From the NCBI GenBank assembly GCA_032207245.1, contig CM063502.1, positions 109,819,691 through 109,883,690 on the forward strand: a stretch of DNA of 64,000 nucleotides, in the 5' to 3' direction. Both the position numbers and the translations under genes were made by a program. Source of the DNA: Pardosa pseudoannulata (taxonomy: Eukaryota > Arthropoda > Arachnida > Araneae > Lycosidae). The notes under the pieces are model-generated. The model searched no databases. It saw only the letters and a program-made list of their open reading frames with translations, and was not told where the DNA came from. How positions within the stretch are numbered: position 1 is the first letter of the stretch; every line of letters starts with the position of its first letter. Shown piece after piece: positions 60,730 through 64,000 of the stretch.

Positions 60730-61432
60730 ATTTTAATTTTAAACATGTATTACTGGAAAATATGGATAGTTTGCATACTTTTTTCAATTTTTAGCATATC
60801 CTAAATGTAGTATTGCCCAAATGACATTACAGATACTAAGCTTTTCACAAGTAGAGCAATACACACTTTTAACATTAACAATATATTACGTCTACAAACT
60901 AAAAGTTTTTTGTTTATCTACTATCTTAAGACATTACTTAAAAATAAAGAGGGGGTAAAAAAATCAACTAAGCTGATTATAACTGATCATTCTCAGCTGA
61001 CCTATACAGCAATATGTTATTAAATTCATGGAATTTAAGTATACTTTTGTAATCTGTAAACCTTTTGATGCTTAACAAAACAAACTTTTTTTTATCCTAA
61101 AAAAGTGTTTCTACAAGAAAACGTATAACAGCTGAAGATAAACTATGCACCGCATCACAAATGTTGCCCCAGGTTGCTGAATTCTTTTTATGCAAAATAA
61201 ATTTTTATGTTTCTGGATAATGCAGTATATTTTGAGTGCTACTATGGTTTAAAAGGGTTTGTTATTGTCAGGTCTGGATGAATGGAAACATTTAAGCAGT
61301 TGAGTTCTTTATCATAGAAAAAAAAATTAAATACTTGTGCATAAAAAATGGCCTATCTCTCAATGTTACGATATATTAAAATGAACCTAATCCTTGTTGC
61401 TCTGATAAACATTTCAATGTTATTTATATCCT
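60730..61432. other. Probable intron or 5' flank of the Gly/Tyr-rich gene
   Basis: No repeats and no convincing coding frame. An upstream exon carrying the initiator codon would be expected here or beyond, but no candidate could be chosen with confidence. Confidence 0.4.
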
Positions 61433-61461
61433 CCTTAACCATATTTATACTTTTTCTTCAG
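61433..61461 (+). promoter_or_regulatory. Splice acceptor before the Gly/Tyr-rich exon
   Basis: A branch-point-like CCTTAAC is followed by a pyrimidine-rich run and TTTTTCTTCAG, with AG at 61460-61461. It is immediately followed by a codon that enters a hydrophobic signal-like segment. Confidence 0.65.
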
Positions 61462-62043
61462 GTAAACTTTTTATTAGTACTACTATTAGTAACTAACATA
61501 CTTGGAAATGAAGAAGATTCCCAGGCCACTTTAAATTCAACAGATGATAATCTAGAACCTCATTTCAATGATCATGATGATCAGGAGTTTAGCTCATCAA
61601 CAGTATCCGAGAAAGTTCCAGAATCAATTGGAATGCCACAGACAAGTGAGCCCAAGCCTCGTCCTCACCAGAAACATAAAAATCCTACTGATAGTATACG
61701 TTCACATAACAGAAGTCCTGTGTATGAAGTAGTTAACCAACCATGTTACTCTCCTGGATGTGGTGGATATGGTCCCCAGGAGGGTTTTACAGGTAGTAGA
61801 TGGCAACCAGGAAGGAACAGATTTGGACCTTATCCTAAGTATTATGAACCCCGAAGGAGAGGAGGATATCGAGAGTTTTTACCTCAACCCGGCTATGGAC
61901 CAAACTACGGGCCAGCCCCCTATCCAGATTATGGATACGGACCAAGACCTATGAATCCCAGAGACAGGTTTGGAGGTTATGGCCGTCCAGTCTTTGATGG
62001 TGGATATAATCGCCCACCATATGACGATTATTTTTTAGGATGA
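61462..62043 (+). CDS. Secreted acidic, Gly/Pro/Tyr-rich protein (terminal exon)
   Basis: The exon encodes 193 residues to TGA. Residues 1-15 are VNFLLVLLLVTNILG, the core of a signal peptide with cleavage plausible after Gly15. Residues 16-50 are acidic and Ser/Thr-rich (NEEDS, DDNLEP, NDHDDQEF) with one NST glycosylation site. Residues 55-90 are Pro/Lys/His-rich. Residues 95-193 are rich in Gly, Pro, Tyr and Arg (CYSPGCGGYG, YGPNYGPAPYPDYGYGPRP, DRFGGYGRP, ending RPPYDDYFLG), with just two Cys (95 and 100). Such composition occurs in secreted structural proteins of cuticle, silk or eggshell; no named family is claimed. Alternatively translation starts at the in-frame ATG at 61348 or 61381, but that would give a very long hydrophobic leader, so a spliced start is preferred. 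Confidence 0.75.
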   Translation, partial: VNFLLVLLLVTNILGNEEDSQATLNSTDDNLEPHFNDHDDQEFSSSTVSEKVPESIGMPQTSEPKPRPHQKHKNPTDSIRSHNRSPVYEVVNQPCYSPGCGGYGPQEGFTGSRWQPGRNRFGPYPKYYEPRRRGGYREFLPQPGYGPNYGPAPYPDYGYGPRPMNPRDRFGGYGRPVFDGGYNRPPYDDYFLG

Positions 62044-62800
62044 AAGTGATATACATCAGACCATAGGAAACTTAACACTGATATATATGATTGAAGACCT
62101 TAAAAGCTTACAATACTATGTTACTTAAAAGGAAATGGCGTGAATACGACCTATTTCTTTAAAAGAATCTAGTCACAAATAGACAATCACTAGTTTGTCA
62201 AAGCACATTTACTTGGCACCAGAAATGCAATGAAGCACGTGTTTGGAGTACTCAACTGTGTTATTTTCAATAGTACAACAAGACAATCAACTTAGAATAA
62301 CTATTGTTCATTAATGAAGTAAATAGTAAATTCAGAGATTACATATTATAAAATTGTGATGTATACAGTTAACAGAGTGCAAATCATCACAACAATGTGT
62401 ATATGGAAGTGTTTTAAAAATGAAACAATATACACATAGTGTATATATTTTTGTGTTGGATAGGTCAGCATAACATAATGGCAATGGAAGAAAATAAAAC
62501 AGGAAACAAAACCAGCAATAGCAGCTCACAAAACCTAAATTTGCTTTTCAACATTGCACAAAAGTGTCATTATATGAACGTATCCTGTCTATTTTCCTCT
62601 GAACTATATAACATGTCAGCACATATACTATGAGATTTATGCAAATCATGTACACTTGAGCAAAAAAATCTGTATATTCATTTAATATGAATGTTATATT
62701 GTGCAGCATTCACCTAGTGTAGCAAAAGATATAAATAAAATCAATTTTTAACTTTTGTTATTTGTAGTTGCAATGAAAATAAAATCAAACAATAAATAAT
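62044..62800 (+). other. 3' UTR of the Gly/Tyr-rich gene
   Basis: No repeats. AATAAA hexamers occur at 62734-62739, 62778-62783 and 62791-62796, giving a natural polyadenylation region ~700 nt after the stop. Another AATAAA at 63590-63595 could define a longer form. Confidence 0.55.
62734..62739 (+). terminator. Polyadenylation signal candidate AATAAA
   Basis: First of three closely spaced hexamers downstream of the Gly/Tyr-rich coding exon, followed within 30 nt by T-rich and GT-containing sequence. Confidence 0.5.
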
Positions 62801-63834
62801 TGCTTTTAAAAAGAGAGTAATACAAGTTTTTACAAGCAAAGAAAAGTCTGAAAATTTTAAAAATAAACTTTTTTTTTTGGGGGGGGGGACAAGCATACCA
62901 CCCATTAATGTAATATTTATTTATCTGTGTAATGCAATTAACTTACTCTAAAAGCACATATTGGAGCACTAATTTTATTGTTAAGCATAAATTATAAATG
63001 AAGAAAAATTTCAAACTGTAGAAAAAATAAATAAAGTTTTACAAAATCTACAATAAAACAGAGATTAACCAGAACTAAATCACAGCCAATTTAACAAATA
63101 CCACTTACAGATAAACATACATAAAAGAGATCATAATAAATATAGAAAAACATTTGACCTACCATAGCAATAAAGCTGTATGTACTATTTCAAATACTGT
63201 ACTAAAATATGAACATAAACTAATTTTCCAACTGGAAGAAAGTACTTTTACAATATATTATATATTCTTCATTTTAATTACTTGTTTGTGATTACAGATG
63301 ATTCAGTAATTATACAGGACTTAAATTAATTCAACAGTGAACAGGAATGATTCTAAATACATAATCTATATTAAACTTAAAATAAATATATATAAAAATG
63401 CATTGAAATACTTTTTAATGATTTTTTTCACAGTATCTTACAGAATACTAAACTATAGAGATAATATACTTTGTACATTTCGAAGAGAAATGCTTCTTTC
63501 CAGTAAGCATGGACAGCTTAATACATTAACTATACAAGCACAACAATGCATCTTCTAGCATTTAACTTTCTATTTTACATCATTCAACCAATAAAGCTCT
63601 TAGGTAAAAATGTATTTGAATTTTGTAGGGGAATGCATGTCTGATGACTGTACATCAGCATTAAGTAAAAATTGAAAGTAAATCAGCTACTATTTCATAT
63701 ATTTCAGCTGTATCACTTATTTTAAAAATAAAAAAAGGCTATACATGACAATACTTAAATACTTCAAGCATTTATTTTTGAGATCAAAAATGAATGTTGA
63801 AATATGTTTAAAAATAACACCTTTTATCACATGA
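62801..63834. other. Intergenic or overlapping 3' UTRs
   Basis: No coding frames of note. It contains a run of T then G (TTTTTTTTTGGGGGGGGGG, 62871-62889). It lies between two convergent gene ends, so long 3' UTRs from both strands could overlap here. Confidence 0.4.
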
Positions 63835-63840
63835 TTTATT
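63835..63840 (-). terminator. Minus-strand polyadenylation signal candidate
   Basis: TTTATT on the plus strand is AATAAA on the minus strand, ~22 nt after the stop codon at 63862-63864. Its closeness supports the exon call but implies a very short 3' UTR. Confidence 0.4.
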
Positions 63841-63861
63841 CAAAACCGCCAAATGTAAAAA

Positions 63862-63908
63862 TTAAGCAGCTTGACCTAGAGGCATGTCAAGCTTAGATAC
63901 AAGCGATT
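63862..63908 (-). CDS. Last coding exon of an unidentified minus-strand gene
   Basis: On the minus strand, CTTTTCTTTTTTATTTAG is a strong polypyrimidine-plus-AG acceptor (AG at 63909-63910). It is followed by 47 nt: two bases completing a split codon, then SLVSKLDMPLGQAA and TAA. The exon is small but its composition is protein-like, and the acceptor is one of the best in the window. The rest of the gene must lie beyond the right edge. The family was not recognised. Confidence 0.5.
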
Positions 63909-64000
63909 CTAAATAAAAAAGAAAAGTAGACATAAACAACCCAATACAGACAACATTTCAGAACATGTTATAGCCTTCAAATGAAAAGATTAAATCATGC

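Noticed and set aside
60413..60736. 107-codon plus-strand frame as a membrane protein
   Set aside because: Its start is the frameshifted continuation of the LINE C-terminus and the rest is LINE 3' UTR.

Overview
This is AT-rich eukaryotic nuclear DNA, almost entirely non-coding and repeat-derived. Very long (TA)n and (GT)n tracts, tRNA-derived SINEs, hAT, piggyBac, Ginger-like and mariner-like elements, a Jockey-type LINE tail and spliceosomal splice-site consensus all argue for an animal. The TE mix and style of sequence suggest an arthropod, possibly an arachnid; that is inference only. There is no bacterial, phage or organellar organisation, no operon, no CRISPR and no rRNA. Most open reading frames of 60-150 codons here are translations of (TA)n, (GT)n or satellite repeats and are not genes.

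Layout. 1-3.4 kb: degenerate array of ~650-770 bp units. 3.4-4.3 kb: two short minus-strand coding candidates. 6.7-7.9 kb: two copies of one interspersed repeat facing each other across a (TA)n core. 9.4-13.3 kb: tandem duplications, then a ~430-bp-arm inverted repeat whose loop holds a SINE and a piggyBac copy. 13.4-18.2 kb: duplicated blocks, a ~147 bp array and a SINE cluster. 19.6-21.7 kb: arrays of ~173 bp and 155 bp. 23.0-24.6 kb: a tRNA-like composite repeat and a Ginger/KRBA2-like transposon relic with strikingly palindromic ends. 26.2-27.3 kb: ~200-250 bp array. 29.7-32.7 kb: piggyBac MITE, a ~205 bp array with internal (TA)n, and a second SINE type. 36.3-39.6 kb: satellite with 440 bp higher-order units. 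40.7-51.2 kb: hAT relics, one carrying a nested piggyBac element, one inserted inside a SINE, plus another piggyBac candidate. 52.4-58.98 kb: piggyBac, hAT and foldback elements, and an inverted duplication centred on a 33 bp palindrome. 60.05-60.7 kb: 3' end of a Jockey-like LINE.

The only convincing host genes lie at the right edge. The 3' coding exon of a secreted acidic then Gly/Pro/Tyr-rich protein (+, ends at 62043) converges tail-to-tail on the last exon of an unidentified minus-strand gene (63862-63908). No gene cluster or multi-gene system was found. The most notable material is transposon biology (precise TSDs, nested insertions, palindromic termini) and satellite evolution. Coordinates of degenerate repeats are by eye and may be off by tens of bases; percent identities were not computed.
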